Positions 12,600 through 25,078 of a stretch of 64,000 bases of DNA are shown one piece after another. Position 1 is the stretch's first letter. Every line of letters starts with the position of its first letter. The position numbers and the translations under genes were made by a program. Below the pieces are notes generated by a model. The model did not search any database and had not been told where the DNA came from. It worked only from the letters and a program-made list of their open reading frames with translations. The stretch is from Halocaridina rubra (lineage: Eukaryota; Arthropoda; Malacostraca; Decapoda; Atyidae): assembly GCA_037179515.1 (NCBI GenBank), contig JAXCGZ010007585.1, forward strand, positions 80,001-144,000. The letters run 5' to 3'.

Positions 12600-12960
12600 A
12601 TCCTTTTTCAAAGCTGAAGAAACAAGGAGAATTCAGAGATATATCCTTGCAGTCATACCAGTGCATTTTCACCAAAATTATCCCTAACAGTTATTAATCC
12701 ACTTCCTACTCCCATTAGACCAAAGATAGTTAAGTACTTCCAGCTTTCTTTTGAATGGTGAACACAATCTATTTACAGTTAAAGCTAAGACCAACTCATA
12801 TATAGCCTATTTCTAAATTAGGAGACTTAGAGAATTCACAGCAAATATCCAAGAAATCACACCTGCGCAGGTTCACCGAGAGAATCCCTAACAGTTATTA
12901 AACCCTCTACTACTATGTACTTCTAGTATTCCTCTGTGAAGGGGAACACAAGCCATACAT
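12600..12960. repeat. two-copy degenerate tandem repeat, about 202-bp unit
   Basis: GAGAATTCAGAGATATATCC at about 12629 and GAGAATTCACAGCAAATATCC at about 12831 start similar segments that both pass through ATCCCTAACAGTTATTAA and a CTACTcc block. This indicates an old duplication of about 200 bp. Confidence 0.6.
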
Positions 12961-14241
12961 GCCAAGATAATCTTCATTTACCTTGAATTAAGCAACTGAT
13001 TGGAATAATTCAAACATTATCATCAAAAAATCCCGTGAGTTACTTTATAAATCATTCAAGGAATTCACTCTATTCAAAATGGACATTAAAACTGTCATGT
13101 AAACAAAAGACTGAGGTTTAAAAATAGATAAAATGCACTATCCACCTCTCAATCCTGATATCTGTAAAAATATCCTAATTTGAGACAAACGGATCACATT
13201 CAGAAAACATGTAGGGCTGAGGAGACGATACTTTATAACTTGCTACATTCACATAAAAAGTGACAATGTGCATTAATAATGTCCCATTTAATCTAAAGAA
13301 TATCAATCATTTAATTCTATTTACAAACTCACATCAGAAAACCAGATTGCCTTCAAAGTCACTTAAACTAAGATTCCTTACTTGAAAACAGTCCAATTGG
13401 ATGTGTAATCACTGAGATCTAAACGGAGTGCGGGTATTCCAAATATAACTATAGGAACTGCAAAGAACACCATAGAAGAGGGAGTTGATACTCTTGGTTG
13501 TCTGCATTAATAGAATATATTCACTTAATGTAAAGAAAACCAGCAATATTTTATTTCACATGACAGTTTAGGGACAGGATTTTTAATTAGAAGAACAAGC
13601 TACTTTCATTGTAAGCCTCACCCTTTGTTTTCTCGCTAATTTTGCTAACTTGACGAGAGCTATCAAACTAGACTCCCTATCCCTTCCTTAACCCCAAATG
13701 GATTTGGAGCAGATATGCCTTTGGGAGCCACCTCAGAAATAGCCTATGTACACAGACCTACTGATGGTTGGTCGCTAGCCAAATTGACAATTGGTTACTT
13801 AACAGCCTCACAAAGTGGTATTCAAGGCAATGAGTGATGACGATGCTGAAGTGAAGGCAGCAATAACACAAGACAGAATTATCTTATTTGTAGAAACACT
13901 AAAGTGGGCACAGAAAACAAAGACACGTCACTCAGAAGGCACTTCATACAGATATATATCCTGCTACATACTCATACAAAGATGGCCTGGTAACTTGTAG
14001 TCAGCATAAGCCATACCGTACTAATAGTACAGTATTATCAACAATATGCAATCAGTGATCTAGCGTAGCAAATATTTTCTGGGGCAAGTTTCTGTATATA
14101 ATTAAAAACTGTATATTACAACAGTGGTGTGTACCAATCACTATCTTCTCGTTTTCATTGTCCTCACCAAATTGTTTCCCTCGCTGGAGCCATGTGGTTT
14201 ATAGTCGTTGACTTTTTCCAGTTGTGCTGGTAGCTTGGCTC
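12961..14241. other. non-coding stretch, no gene seen
   Basis: AT-rich with only short open frames, none with recognisable homology. One frame at 13815-14000 has a protein-like composition but no supporting context. Confidence 0.5.

Positions 14242-14302
<61 letters not shown>
14242..14302. repeat. (AAT)n microsatellite
   Basis: About 20 AAT units without interruption. Confidence 0.97.
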
Positions 14303-14303
<1 letters not shown>

Positions 14304-14864
14304 GTTTTCAATAGTTTAAATTGTCGACACGTTTTTGATAAAGAACTATCAGTTTCCAGCCATAGGTACTGAACAGACAAAAAGCCAAAAAAAAAGGCCA
14401 AATTCTTCGTGTACAAAAGCAAAAAAGCAGTCTATCATAAGCACTCTAAAAAAAATATTGGGCCTTAGGTACAAAAATATATGTTGCATTTATTTTTAGC
14501 ATTCTCTTTCAATGTAAAAAAAATATTAATCAAAATATGTAAATATTCAATATGCACCAAAGGTAACAGAAAGGAATTTTAGTTGAGCTCCCCTTCTGCA
14601 TCGTTGGACATTGATACAAAAACAATACTCAGTAGATGTAAGATAATTTTTTTAAAGATCAGCAAATTAACCAAACTTCCCAAATATAACATATAGCACA
14701 ATGCACGACAATCAACATTTTCTTCCAAAGGCATCCAGAAATTGACATATCACCAATTACAAAGTTGAATCCATTGTGTACACAAAGGTATCAAAAGCAA
14801 GGTAGTAGTGACGAGCTACATCGGAAAACGTATAATGCCTCAAGATAACTCAGAATGAAAGCAT

Positions 14865-14998
14865 ACTCAAACCTCGCTTTTCGAAAGTAATTTGTTCCTG
14901 AAAAATTTTTGAAAACCAAAATGTTCGAACAGCAAAGCAATTTCCCTATAGGAATCAATGTGAATTGGATTAATCCATTTCTGGATTCCAAAAGATTA
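14865..14998. mobile_element. possible miniature DNA transposon end
   Basis: AACCTCGCTTTTCGAAAGTAA followed by TTTGTTCCTG and, further on, CCCTATAGGAATCAATG resembles the ends of short Tc1/pogo-type non-autonomous elements in arthropods. A related fragment may lie at 53560-53600 (TTAATTCGTTCCCAAAAAACTC). No paired end or target duplication was found. Confidence 0.35.
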
Positions 14999-15344
14999 TT
15001 TACTTAAGCCTTTTCAAGAGTATTTCATGCATAATTTCATGGACAAAACCCAAGAAAAATCAATAAATCTCTCACAAGAAGAATAAACATAATACAAATA
15101 GATAAAATCTAAATTAAAATTTAAAATTACTGTTCCTGTCTGAAGGAGAGTTGATGGTGTAAGGTGGTGAGGATGGGGATGGAGATAGATGATGTATATA
15201 ACTTTCGTTCCCTTTGCAACAGTAATGCCCTTGATCACCTCTTTACAGTTGAGATAAAAACAATCTTTCATTTTGGCATACTGTACTGATCGACAAGATC
15301 ACAGATACGAACGACATATTTTTAGTTGACTATGATTTTTTTTT

Positions 15345-15560
15345 TCACACTACCTTGTTGGGATACCCGAGATCACATAATTGGATTAACTGTAATGTCC
15401 ATCTACTACCACCCTTTGAGTCCTGCTACTTAAAAATTGCTCGATAATGCTGAGAAAAATCCAAAAATACCCATTTTCTTAATTAAAAAACAAGAACCTC
15501 GTGATTAACACAGTCAAAGGCGGCATTAGTCATTTCCTTTTTGACAATCTGCAGAAACTG
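15345..15560 (-). mobile_element. diverged non-LTR reverse transcriptase remnant (motifs A to B)
   Basis: Translated on the minus strand, 15535-15350 gives NAAFDCVNHEVL (RT motif A region), then KMGIFGF and SSRTQRVVVDGHYS, followed by a decayed ISG.P segment. This is the order seen in Jockey/R1-group reverse transcriptases. Stops and frameshifts interrupt it. A weak extension reading FLQIVKKEM lies just upstream on the minus strand (to about 15570). It does not match the LINE A or LINE B copies closely, so it is a third lineage. Confidence 0.6.
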
Positions 15561-15959
15561 TTAGAAGGCAGCACAAACACCCAGTTTAAAAAAAAAAAAA
15601 ACGCAGATTCGGAAACATTCCAGCATATTCAGAATATAGAAACCTTTTAACAGCAGTCACTCAAAAACTTCAGATAAAACAAGCAGTAAACAGTCGGTGA
15701 TGCATTTTTAATAACATCTTCAAGTAGAGCAGTCACATTATCAGTCTTTTAACAAGAGGGAGAACATCCAGGTCAGTTTTTGATATATCACTAATAATAT
15801 TGGTGCCAATGTATTTGCAGTAAATAACAGAGGAAAATTTCCTAAAGAATTAGTAACATCATAAGCATGCAATTGAAGCAAGACATTTAACTACACAGGT
15901 GGAAGTTGAGGGTCACGGCAAGTTTAAGGCATACAAAACTACGACACTCTGCCTCAACG

Positions 15960-16629
15960 TCAAGAGACAAACAATGAGAGATCTAGGAGTAAACATACTG
16001 GCCGATTTGTCTCCAGGAATGCAAATAGATGGTATAGTAAGGACAGCATATGCTTTCTTAGCAAAAGTAAGGGTAGCCCTCAAGCACATGGACAAAGAAA
16101 TGTTCAGAAATATTTATGCAACCTATGTGAGGCCAAAGCTTGAATATGCAGCCTTCTTTTGGAGTCCACACTTGAAAAAGCACATACCTAAGCTGGAAAG
16201 TTCAAAGACATGTCACGAAACTGGTGCCAGAAATACACAATCTCAGTTATGATAATAGGCTGAGGGAATTAGGCTTACCATCACTCGAAGCTGGAAGAAT
16301 GAGGGAGGATATGGTGACGGTTTTTAAATTCCTTCACGGTTATGACAGACTGGATACGGATCGATATTTTGATATGGCTGGCACTAGAACTAGAGGTCAT
16401 AGTGTAAAGCTTGGCAAGAAAACTTCTTTGCAGGATGTAAGGAAGTACTTTTTTAGCATAAGGGTAGTTGATAATTGGCATTTGCTAAGTGAGGAAGTAG
16501 TTAATGCAAACTCAATCCATAGTTTTAAGGACAAGTATGATAAGTATGACATAGTACAAAATGAAACAGACCAGAGACAGGACGTTATGAGCCTAGGGCT
16601 CTATTCCGTAAGCACAATTAGGTAATTAC
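15960..16629 (+). mobile_element. LINE family A copy, 5'-truncated
   Basis: Closely follows the last 0.65 kb of the element at 54239-57537: RDLGVNILADLSPGMQIDG, HMDKEMFRNIYATYVRPKLEYAA, a two-base deletion near 16200 that shifts the frame, then NRLRELGLPSLEAGRMREDM and RKYFFSIRVVDNW. It ends with GGGCTCTATTCCGTAAGCAC and a single copy of the family tail unit ACAATTAGGTAATT. Unlike three other family A copies it does not abut a microsatellite on either side. Confidence 0.9.
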
Positions 16630-19370
16630 TTTAAATTTTCGGGTAAAATGCCTGCCTTCTCTTCTGAGCAGTGAGTAAGGAAACCCATGAGGTATAAGTA
16701 ATGGTGCAAATGTAAAGCCGTTTTTAATGTTGAAGAATTGATGTACTACATAAATTGTTTCTTTGCAATATTATTTTTCAAGCTGCAGCATTAACTGAAT
16801 ATGTATCAGTTGAGTATAATAGCTCCATGTTAGACCTGATCAGTTTCGATTCTCAAGACTATATACTGCTTGTTTCTCCCCAAAGGCACTTCTACATTCA
16901 TTATTAACCCAATCACTGTTTCTAATGCAAAGATGCAATGTTCTTGATGATACCTTTCTCTCCATACTGTAATGTCAACCACTAAGCTGTTTAATGATCT
17001 AAAATTATATTGATTGTAAGTATTTTGCCAATTAAAATGGGCAAGGTAAGCGAGATACCATCCCAGTCTGCCTGCAGATTCCAGAATGTCTTAACTGATT
17101 CTGTAGCAGAACGTATACAACGATCTGATGACACATTGGACGAACCCACTTTAGAAGTGATGGCTGCAAGAGTTGGTCAAGGTAAAGGAAAGTACCAGCC
17201 TTCTGTGTGGCTTTCATTATCAATGGTTCACATGGAGAATTCTCCACTCTTAAAAACATAAGTGGCTTTATCAAAATCCACTCTATTAACAAAAGAACCA
17301 TCTCCAATGCACATACTGTACTGATACTTGTTCAAACCCGTCAATGCCATGCCAAGAATGATTAGCCTTTAAGAACGATCTAATGATCAAGGGATCCTGA
17401 TACCCATGTACAAGAACTAAAAAAGGCAACATTACAGCATAAGATTGATAAGTACTGTGTATGTCAAATCAACAATATTTCTGAGGGAGCCATGCCATGA
17501 AACAACGAATTTCTTTACCAAGAAACGTTCATGCATGTTGTTCACACAGTTAGGGAAAAAATCTCATACAATTTACTAATTCATTAATACACACAAAGGG
17601 TTGAATTAATCTGAATTGTCTATGCAAGACAAGTTTATTTCTACTCTGCATTCTGACTGTATGATCCTTTTATGTCTATAAACACCAATGAAGCAAAAGA
17701 AAACGTGGTTGCTTTGGGGGAATACCACTTCCTATGAACTAAGTGTGAGATACCCTCACAACAATGAACACCTGGTCGTGTCGCGGGTGTAGAGGACAAA
17801 TCGAGTTTTGATTCTTCTTGTTCTTGTCACCTTCGCCATGAATAAACATCTGGAAATTGCAGTCATAAGTGGAGAAAACTATAGGTTAGGTGCAATAATT
17901 ACTTCCAGATAATCCCAAGTTTGACCTCTGATGAAAAAATAATTCTTTTGCAAGAAAAACCTCATTACTCAAAGTTACAGAGCCTTTCTTGAGCAAGTTC
18001 TCCAGGCCTCAACATTTTCTGCCAACAGATTCTAAAATATCTTGCCTGGAAATTCTCGAGTAGTTAAAATCAAACAGCAGGACACGGAACATTAATCTGC
18101 CTACTGTTAAATGTTAGGTCATTTTGAGTAGTGTAAAAAAGTATATTACAATACACCTTTCCTGTAAAACATTGTAAAGAAATAGTCACCCCTCAATTTA
18201 ACGGATTTCAGGAAAGGCACTTCAGGCTACCATAATCTTAAATGTGAAAAAAAAAATTAAGCACTTTAGGATAATGCTTGCTTTGTTTCAATAAAAATAA
18301 AGCCCCCCCAATATATACATTTTCTGTGAGCAACACTAAAATCCATTAATGGGTATACTTAAGGATATCAGAATCTCTTGCACTAACAAAACTAAAATCT
18401 TGAATTTATTATACTTAACAGTGTGCAGGTACTCTACATTGGATGTTCTGCTTGACTAAAAGTATTATTCTTCTTTTCATAATGTAACTGTTCCAACTAG
18501 ATCCAAATTCAGAAAGAAGACAATTGGGATTAGCCTAATGGACCAATCCCCCCTCCCAATCAGTCCATTAAATCGAGAGCAGTGTATGTGCATAACATAC
18601 TTCAACAATCAAATTGCAATTCAACTGTGACGACAAAGTAATGTTTCCTTTATATGTGGCTTCACCAAAACAAAACAATTAGTATTATCTGCAATGATGG
18701 GATACTTTACCATTTTTCACCTTATAATTGAATTACAATATCCTCACAATATAGATGATTTCCAATGAAATAAAAATTCTAGTTTAAATATCTTCATATG
18801 GCAAGTACTGTACACAGGTCTAAATCTTGCTCTGGAGAAATGCAGGTGTCAGGTGATTTGAAAATCATTTCAAATGTACAAAAGGTTAATTAACAGTCAA
18901 TATAAAAAATGAATATACATTATATTGTAGAGAATGTACTAATTACATATGTATAGAGGTACTTACTCTACAGGTTTATCAAAACTGCAAATTGTACTTG
19001 AATTAACACATCAGCAACACAATTACTAAATGACAAGGAAGCAGGAATGTGGTATCCTTTTTGCTCCCACTCTTTATGAAACAATTGAACCTAATATAAT
19101 CTTATGATAAAAAATTACCAAAAATAAGCTAGCTTATAAAATAACTGATCAAACTGTTGGATGCCTTGCCCTTAAAGCAAGGACTACACTGAGCGCTACA
19201 GAACTCCACAGTTTCATGAGAGCATTTTTTAACAAACTTCTTTCTATTTGAAATACAAAAAACCTTTTAAAGGCAAAAAAAGAAAAAAAAATATTTGAAG
19301 GAAAAATGGGTAAGAAAACCTTAGGCGATATGGGAGGAAGGAGAAGGGATGCAGCAGGAGGTAGACCCTA
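16630..19370. other. non-coding stretch downstream of H2A.Z, no second gene seen
   Basis: AT-rich. Open frames overlap on both strands near 17010-17310 without recognisable homology or splice context. The last part, nearest 19400, may include 3' UTR of H2A.Z if a distal poly(A) site is used. Confidence 0.45.
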
Positions 19371-19377
19371 GATGTAT

Positions 19378-19383
19378 TTTAAT
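19378..19383 (-). terminator. possible H2A.Z poly(A) signal (ATTAAA)
   Basis: The minus strand carries ATTAAA about 140 bases past the stop codon, the nearest plausible cleavage signal. No replication-type histone stem-loop was seen in this 3' region, consistent with a polyadenylated variant-histone mRNA. Confidence 0.35.
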
Positions 19384-19518
19384 TATAAGTGAAGATCTCT
19401 CATTGAGACACCTACATACACACATCATCAGTCTTGCAAATACAAATCATGGCAGAGAGTGAGATGCCCTACATCACACACCATAATTTGGGTAAACGTC
19501 ATTTAACCATACAGAGGC

Positions 19519-19710
19519 TTATACAGGTTTCTGTGAACCCTTTTTGCCAATCAGAGATTTGTGAATGTGAGGAATGACACCGCCACCAGCAATAGTTGCC
19601 TTGATCAAGGAATCCAATTCTTCATCACCACGGATGGCCAACTGAAGATGCCTGGGAGTGATACGTTTCACCTTCAAATCCTTTGAGGCATTTCCAGCCA
19701 ACTCAAGGAC
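19519..19710 (-). CDS. H2A.Z: H2A.Z coding exon 4 and stop
   Basis: Encodes residues 66-128, from [11 protein letters not shown] to GSQKPV, then TAA at 19521-19519. It includes the docking domain and extended acidic patch. Acceptor TTTTTTAG. Confidence 0.97.
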   Translation of the reverse strand, partial: VLELAGNASKDLKVKRITPRHLQLAIRGDEELDSLIKATIAGGGVIPHIHKSLIGKKGSQKPV

Positions 19711-22700
19711 CTAAAAAATAAACTTTATTAATATGAGACACAAAAGCTTATGTATATTAAGCTTAGTTTACCTATAATGTTAGCAGACAAAAACAGATCA
19801 ACCATATGCAAGTAATAAACCGCTTAGCTAACTACTAAAATTGTCTTGCTTGATGACTTAAGAAAATAAAAAGCCAATTAGGTTTTGCAGTTGCACGTGA
19901 TCAATTAAGTATATTTACAATGAGGCATCACAGAAAAACAACGTTTGCATACTACAGTATAAATTTTACTAGTGTAGAGACCTTTACCCTGCAAAAACGC
20001 CGACGCCTCAAGTTTCTGAACGAGGGTAGTTCAGACAAGGAAATGCTAAAACGAAAATTGTAGCCTACATTCGCCAATACACTTGATTCTCTTCATCAGA
20101 TTAAGAATATGTGGCAGTAACCTATGTGAGCAGCCCTTAAAAGATAGGGTTAGTGAGATCAATATTAGTTGTGTGGTGGAATATTACTCTTAGAGCTTGA
20201 GCATTGATAAGGATGCCATGACATATTCAGCAGAAAGCCAAGAATCAATGCCTGGAGATATCCAGACTACCAGTATTTCAATCATCACATTTCAAGACAA
20301 ATAGCACATCAGCGTGCTTTTGGTTTATTCTTGTGGTCAAAGTTTTTAAACATTGATTAGTGTACAAGCCTGAGCACCCCAACCCCATATTAATGGGTAC
20401 TAAAACCTAAATTTCAAATAAAGTGCATTGGCATCAGCCAGCATTTCAATGTAGTTTTTTAATAATAATGGAGTCTTAAAATAATCTACTTTCAGCAATA
20501 CACTTCATTTTATTACACCTCACAATGTATCTATTACTTATAACCCTTTACCTGCGCACTGGACAAGGTAAGCCTGTTTCCCAAAGGTGATCTCTGCAGA
20601 TTAGCCTTATACAAAAATTACTCATTTTAAATCAGCAACCATTCCCTCTGGCAGTAATTAAGAGTAAATCCATATCTGGCATTATTTTCAGTCAAGCCAT
20701 ACACAAATCAAGTGCTTTCTCAAGTTCTGGAGACTGTATTTTTCATAATGTTGATGAAAGATGCTGTACAACACTTTCGCTCCGAAGCACGGCAGAAGTG
20801 GATAACGACTGATACACTGAGTTGCGGTGGCAGTAGTGAAACTGCCATTAGTGTTGGTGATTGAGAAGCTGTTGCTAGAACTAGTGACAAAATGACTTTT
20901 GACGCCTGTAGTTGATCACGATTATCGTGCAAATAAAGTTGATGATACAGAAGTACTAAGTGATCACAGGAGAGGTATCTTCCACAGCATCACATAGTAG
21001 GGTGGCAAAGTGTTGGAGATGGTTCACGTTTGCGACATGAAACTGCATCTTTGTCACACAGAAGAGTGGACAGTGACAGTGAAAATGAACCAGACTTGGG
21101 AACTGAAAAACACTATTCATTTGGCAATACAGATCAAGGTTATGGCAATGCATATGATACTTATATTCTACGCAGAAAAGTGGGGTACGCATTCTGCTCG
21201 TGTGATGCATGAAAGGTGTCAGAACATATAGGAAGTGTGGGAGGAGTGACACCTACCTAGCACTGAGTAGTTTATAAGATTCACACCAAATTTTTATTTG
21301 ACAGTAATTCTTCTGGCATTACTAATTCTAGTTCTGTGATGGAAACATCAGAAGAGGCAGCCTATTTTTAGAGGTTTTTGAAACAAATATTATGGATCGC
21401 ATTGTGACAAAAAAAATCAGTATGACCAGTTCTGTAGAGAAAGAGAACCTGAGCCTTCACCCCCTAGCCAACAGGCGAGTTTTGAAAGTACAAGAGGCAT
21501 TACTTCTTCCACCAACAGAATATGTCCAAAAACCACTACGTATTTATCATGTCCGCAATAATACAACACGTATTTGTCATGTCCGCAATAATACAACACA
21601 AAGACCACGCAGAATCAAGAAAACATTATATGCAGGGAGTGTGACAGAGCATTGTGCATTTCTCAAAGTTTCATGGAGTACCACACAGTCCAACATTACT
21701 AGAGCCTAGTCAGGTAAAGTACATAAAGTTGAAGGACTTTCACACATAATATAGAAGTCACTGATAAGAGAAAACTTATTTGTTTCCAAGAATACGGAAG
21801 CGAATTATTTCTTTGGATATTTATTAAAAAAAAAAAAAAAAGTTAATGTTTATAATTTCAACCACTCGTTCTAAATTTTCATATAAGACTATTGAATAAA
21901 GTATAGACACTCCTCAACTTACGAACGAGTTAGGTTCCAGAAGTCTGTTTGTAAGTAGAATTGTTCGTAAGTTGTGCTTAGGTAAGAAAAAAGTACTGTA
22001 AAGTGCATACAAGTGCAGTGCGGTATAGTGCTTAGGTTAAAAGACACTTAACTACTACATAAAACAAAGTATACAAATATTTATGAATTTTAATACAGTA
22101 ATAAAAATGCATTAGTACAGTAATACATAGGTATATTTTATGTTCGTAAGTAGGGGAGCGTCTGTATATACAGCAGATCCTAGCTTTATGTCAAGAGTTC
22201 CGTTCCTCAAGATATGACATAAGCACCTATGTCACCCATCTATGGTAATGCAGTAGTATAGATTCTACCTTTTCAATGCATTTTACTGAATAATTTCACT
22301 TCCATGGTGATGGCTTTCCTTTTCTTCGAAGCAGATTCTGCTTTAACTTGGTTGACTCTACAGGCCACAAATTATAAAAAAAAAATATGCAAAATACTTT
22401 ATTGGAGATAAGTCATAACCACAAAACATCATAAACTGAGGATAGCCTGTATATATCATATCAAGTCATTCCACAAAAAATTATATAAAAAAGTGCTATC
22501 TTGGCGATAGCACAGTGAAACATCAGAAAGTGAATATCTTTTGAGTTAGAAAAAAGTTTATTTTCAACCACTTGCAATATTTCAAATTTTTATTGAACAT
22601 ATGTAAATACAGTACCTAATCATTTTTCAAGTGACTCAGTACAAAAAAATAATAAGAAACGCAATGGCTGTAAAAGTACTGGGCAATATGTCGAAAAATG

Positions 22701-22800
22701 AATAATTTCTTTTGAAAGATATATAGAAATAACTTTTATTTTCAACTACTTGCTAAGACTTTATATTTTGTATAAAAATCATTATATATCTATATATATA

Positions 22801-22845
<45 letters not shown>

Positions 22846-24929
22846 TTATAAGTAATCATAAAACGTAATGCTAATGAGAGCACAAGTATGCATTTGTCTA
22901 GCAGTGCGCTATTGCAAAAATTAATAAATTCATATGCTGATTATTCATACAGGGAATACCGTAGCACTGTAACATATCTATATTCATGAAGTAAATCTGC
23001 TGTGAAAATATATTTAAATTTTTATCAAAATACTCCACACTGGCATAATTTATATCGAAACGTCGCAGGTAAAGGGTTAATTCCAATCCTTGCTTTTACC
23101 AGAGCCTTTATTGTTATTATTGTAATAACCATTATTGGGTGCGCACTGACTGGGGAATAAAGTTGACTTATTAACTAAATAATTAAGTTTTTTTTTCCTG
23201 TGGTAACTATTAAAAGAACACTGCTCACTTAAAACAAAAATTTATAAGTTAACTTAGGTTAGTTCACCCCTATTAAAAAAAAAAAAAAAAATTGATGAGA
23301 TCGTTTTGAGTTTTACATATTTTTTTTTTCATATACTTTCATATCAACGGTTTAGGGGTGTGAAAGTCAATGATCGCCTATGTTAATAATATAAATCACC
23401 GCTATAGTAATTTTAATAATTTCTGTAAATTAAATTTACAAATTAGTTTAGTATGTACTACTGATACCACAGGGTAAAATCTCATGAAATTTATATAAGG
23501 ATTACTTAGTTAACGTTAGCTCACCCCAGTTTGAATACTTGATTATTATTTAGTGGTTTTATATATGTAGTATTCAGCTTTGTTTTTATTAATTGCAGGT
23601 ATGAGAGTAAACATTTGCCCCCACAAAAAAATGTACATAAAACGTTCTAAAGTCAATATACATTTCTCAACGTTTATTACTCGAGTAAGCTAAACAAACT
23701 TAACCGAACTTCAAATAAACTTTAAATGTGATTACAGTACTTCCTAACTTCGGGTGTTAAAGTAAACTGTTACCTACATATATCCATTTTAAATAATCTA
23801 TATATACCTAATACTTTAATAAAGTCTATACAATCATATTAAAACTAAGTATTATACCTAATATTTTTTATATACTATAGATTCAAAAAAATTATTACGT
23901 AATTTTAGAACCATCTAAATCCAGACTACAAGTTTCCCGCTAAAAGTGAGCCATGTGGCAACGTCGCACACATCCATCCTCTCGACTCCCAACACAACCG
24001 AATACACTTTTGCTTTCCACAATGAACACGGAATAAAAACAAACAATGGATAAGAGTACGCATATATCGAGATGCATAAATTATAATACGAGTCTAAAAA
24101 AGCAATGTCGAATACTGTTATAACGAAAAACAATAAGCAAAAATGATAACATTAGCAGATGCCGGGGAGCATCAAGCTTTCACCAAATAATGAATACTTT
24201 AGCACTTAAGTAAAATCTAAAAATAATTAATGATATCCCAGACCACAATAACAAATTTGTCTCATTTTATGCGAACAAGATTTTCGTGATCTACATCACT
24301 GATAAATATAAATAATTATTCGTACCTCGGCGGTAAGATATTCCAAGATGGCCGCACTGTAGACGGCTGCAGTGGCGCCTACTCGACCATGGCTTGTTGT
24401 CCTGTTCTTCAGGTGCCTGTGTATACGTCCCACGGGGAACTGCAAAGGAAATGGCGCCCTTAAAAATAACTGGCAAACACGTACAAAGCCAAGTTATGTA
24501 TCAAAAACTCCATCATAAATAATTAAGAGAATGAACGATTGGTAGCCCTGTGTTGCAGGGCTTTCTAGAGACGCCATTTTGAACGTCACTCCCGAGGGTC
24601 TTTTCTTAATCACCTCATTTATAAATGAAATACGAGGTTAATTCCTCCATTTGTATTTTTATAAAAATTGTAAGACTGGCAAAATTATATTTACTAACCT
24701 GTAAACCAGCTCGAGCCGAGCGGGAGACGGCTTTTGCCTTGGCTTTCCCGGAGTCTTTGCCTGCCTTACCACCAGCCTGAAACAAAAAGCCACAAAACTG
24801 CATTAAAAAATGCCGGCAGAACCTCCAAACTTCGTCAGCAGAAGCTTCAGAACATAACCTTTCGAATGACGCAAGTTTCATTCGCGTAGAATCAATATCG
24901 CCAGAAAAAACTCACTAGGAACTCACCAT
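19519..24929 (-). CDS. H2A.Z: histone H2A.Z, four coding exons (24929-24927, 24776-24699, 24439-24326, 19710-19519)
   Basis: Replication-independent H2A variant that replaces H2A in nucleosomes, especially near promoters. The joined exons give 128 residues, the same length as vertebrate H2A.Z. Residue 1 is exon 1, 2-27 exon 2, 28-65 exon 3, 66-128 exon 4. Signature blocks: [17 protein letters not shown] (N-tail), [78 protein letters not shown] and a tail ending GKKGSQKPV. All three introns are phase 0 with GT-AG ends: GTGAGT...CAG (150 bp), GTTAGT...CAG (259 bp) and GTACGA...TAG (4615 bp). The first donor lies directly after the ATG. The C-terminal SQ(E/A)-aromatic motif of Drosophila H2Av is absent. 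The reading frame is intact, and this is the only host gene supported here. Confidence 0.97.
20985..21712 (+). mobile_element. piggyBac-like transposase remnant in H2A.Z intron 3
   Basis: In shifted frames, 21600-21710 encodes RRIKKTLY, then [19 protein letters not shown] and a stop. This is the cysteine-containing C-terminal domain of piggyBac-type transposases. The adjacent 21392-21600 ([19 protein letters not shown]) fits the basic linker before that domain and contains a duplicated 27-bp segment. The 21030-21110 region reads [15 protein letters not shown], like the acidic N-terminus of the family. The central catalytic part is missing, so this is an internally deleted relic. Ends and TTAA duplications were not located. 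Confidence 0.5.
21904..22164. mobile_element. TA-flanked miniature element 1 in H2A.Z intron 3
   Basis: The left end TAGACACTCCTCAACTTACG is matched by the inverse of the right end, CAGACGCTCCCCTACTTACG. TA lies on both sides. The interior is short and non-coding. This is a Tc1/mariner-superfamily, probably Tigger-type, non-autonomous element. Confidence 0.75.
22171..22449. mobile_element. Tigger-derived miniature element 2 in H2A.Z intron 3
   Basis: The left end CAGCAGATCCTAGCTTTATG and the inverse of the right end, CAGGCTATCCTCAGTTTATG, form imperfect inverted repeats with TA on both sides. The left terminus aligns with that of the Tigger element at 9367. The interior keeps TCACTTCCATGGTGATGGCT, also found at 11388-11407 in the autonomous element (transposase AITMEV). 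It is therefore a deletion derivative of that family. Only the hexamer TATATA separates it from miniature element 1. Confidence 0.8.
22783..22855. repeat. (AT)n microsatellite, interrupted
   Basis: AT dinucleotides with three TT/AT breaks, inside H2A.Z intron 3. Confidence 0.9.
22856..24325. other. rest of H2A.Z intron 3, no gene seen
   Basis: AT-rich intronic sequence. A CTTAGGTTAG tract lies near 23250 and an A-run at 23275-23290. No transposon ends or coding frames were recognised. Confidence 0.6.
24326..24439 (-). CDS. H2A.Z: H2A.Z coding exon 3
   Basis: Encodes residues 28-65 from [10 protein letters not shown] to EYLTAE, i.e. histone-fold helix 1 and most of helix 2. Acceptor TTTGCAG, donor GTACGA. 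Confidence 0.95.
24699..24776 (-). CDS. H2A.Z: H2A.Z coding exon 2
   Basis: Encodes residues 2-27, the lysine-rich N-terminal tail through ARAGLQ. Acceptor TTTGTTTCAG, donor GTTAGT. Confidence 0.95.
24927..24929 (-). CDS. H2A.Z: H2A.Z coding exon 1 (start codon only)
   Basis: The ATG is followed at once by the donor GTGAGT. The start is fixed because exon 2 continues in phase 0 with the conserved AGGKAGKD. Upstream sequence is 5' UTR. Confidence 0.9.
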
Positions 24930-25078
24930 GATGACACGCTCACACGTTCACTGCTCTATCACAACTGTTGTTTCTCCGAGGATGGCGCGCGCACGCCGAT
25001 CCCTGTGACTGGCTTGGGTAGTGATGACGACACATTTAAAATCCACCATTCACAGGCGAGATCTGAGTTGCATTTAAA

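Noticed and set aside
15345..15560. Assignment of this RT remnant to LINE family A or B
   Set aside because: Its QRVVVDG segment and neighbours do not follow either family's sequence in this window, so it is listed as a separate lineage.
17010..17310. Overlapping open frames on both strands
   Set aside because: Neither shows family resemblance, and long frames on both strands at once point to chance.
19300..19520. Replication-type histone 3' stem-loop
   Set aside because: No GGCTCTTTTCAGAGCC-like hairpin was seen after the H2A.Z stop. The gene has introns and probably a poly(A) signal instead.
20720..21252. Minus-strand open frames inside H2A.Z intron 3 as alternative exons
   Set aside because: They oppose the plus-strand piggyBac-like signal and carry no histone or other known domain.
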